Source: Clostridium chromiireducens
Lineage (GTDB): Bacteria > Bacillota > Clostridia > Clostridiales > Clostridiaceae
NCBI RefSeq assembly: GCF_002029255.1
Contig: NZ_MZGT01000015.1
Location: forward strand, 1 to 64,000
DNA length: 64,000 nucleotides
Reading direction: 5' to 3'
Of the stretch, positions 63,695 through 64,000 are shown one piece after another. Numbering within the stretch: position 1 is the stretch's first letter; each line of letters begins with the position of its first letter. Below the pieces are notes generated by a model. It was not told the origin of the DNA, did not search any database, and was given only the letters and a program-made list of their open reading frames with translations. The position numbers and the translations under genes are program-made.

Positions 63695-64000
63695 ATGAAT
63701 GGTGAAATAAAAAAAAATTATGATGATTTACAAATATATCAAACTGCATTACTTAATGCAAATGATATTATAATTCTTTTTTCAAGTGAGGGAAAGATAT
63801 TAAAGGTTAATTTGAAAGCTATAAATTCTTATGGATATGAAGAAGATGAATTGCTTTCCATGAATATATTTGAACTAAGAAATAAAGAAAAACTTGATAT
63901 AGCAAATACACAGTTTGAAAAAGCTAAATTAGGTGAAATTGAGTTTGAGACTATTCACTATAGAAAAGATGGTTCAAGCTTTCCGGTTGAAGTTAAATCA
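63695..64000 (+). CDS. PAS domain protein, cut by window end
   Basis: The first 102 residues are visible. They form a PAS domain (NANDIIILFSSEGKILKVN, YGYEEDELLSMNIFEL, HYRKDGSSFPVEVKS) very like PAS 1 of the hybrid kinase at 57784. The start ATG follows GGGGGTAAAAGGG. Output domains lie outside the window. Confidence 0.8.
   Translation, partial: MNGEIKKNYDDLQIYQTALLNANDIIILFSSEGKILKVNLKAINSYGYEEDELLSMNIFELRNKEKLDIANTQFEKAKLGEIEFETIHYRKDGSSFPVEVKS

Overview
The window looks like chromosome from a low-GC, spore-forming, anaerobic Clostridium (sensu stricto, C. beijerinckii-like group). The signs are very AT-rich intergenic DNA, strong AGGAGG ribosome sites, a T-box leader, an alpha/beta-type small acid-soluble spore protein, ferredoxin-type and radical-SAM proteins, and a high density of PAS/GGDEF/EAL/CheY-type signalling genes. 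The species is inferred. No tRNA, rRNA, CRISPR array or intact insertion sequence was seen.

Region 1 (1-13.1 kb) is the most interesting. It is a nitrogenase-like reductase locus embedded in sulfur amino acid metabolism, all on the + strand: a cysteine T-box leader with a YezD-type small protein; a NifD/NifK-like pair (MarD, MarK); O-acetylhomoserine sulfhydrylase (MetY); a NifH-like Fe protein (MarH); a methionine ABC importer (MetNIQ); a stand-alone NifX-type protein; a NifB-like radical SAM protein (MarB); and a cystathionine gamma-lyase / cystathionine beta-synthase-type pair (MccB, MccA). The best reading is a methylthio-alkane reductase system. The reductase would release methanethiol from methyl thioethers, MetY would capture it as methionine, and MccAB would pass methionine sulfur to cysteine. 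The marD and marH transcripts share an unrecognised leader motif, and marD and mccB share a 14-bp candidate operator. A decayed C-terminal fragment of another nitrogenase component-1 protein lies at the far end.

Region 2 (13.2-21.4 kb) holds a pRiA4b ORF-3-like protein, a secreted choline-binding-repeat protein, a divergent PadR regulator/MFS efflux pair with two identical palindromic operators, a coiled-coil protein of unknown role and an orphan MglB-like sugar-binding protein. Region 3 (21.6-29.8 kb, - strand) is an unusual signalling cassette: a CheY-like receiver, an AttH/CrtC-like lipocalin-fold protein, a 1982-residue Ser/Thr-kinase + AAA + GAF + Hpt + CheA-type ATPase hybrid, and a CheX-like phosphatase.

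Region 4 (30-45.7 kb) has an old-yellow-enzyme reductase, MarR regulator and QueG-like Fe-S protein that share a palindromic operator; an MFS exporter; a FIST sensor next to a soluble chemoreceptor; an M20 amidohydrolase; and several small genes, including YnfA, a 3D-domain protein, a HAD phosphatase, GNAT, the SASP, an HsmA-like membrane protein and a 5'-3' exonuclease. Region 5 (45.8-55.4 kb) has a complete nucleoside-type BMP ABC importer with a short attenuator-like leader, an AEC transporter, LarE, a second orphan MglB-like protein and an ArsC/Spx-like protein. Region 6 (55.4-64 kb) is a sensing and cyclic-di-GMP block: bacteriohemerythrin, a single-HKD phospholipase-D-like protein, a 163-bp palindromic element, a hybrid histidine kinase, a TetR regulator, a diguanylate cyclase, a PAS-GGDEF-EAL protein and the start of another PAS protein cut by the window edge.
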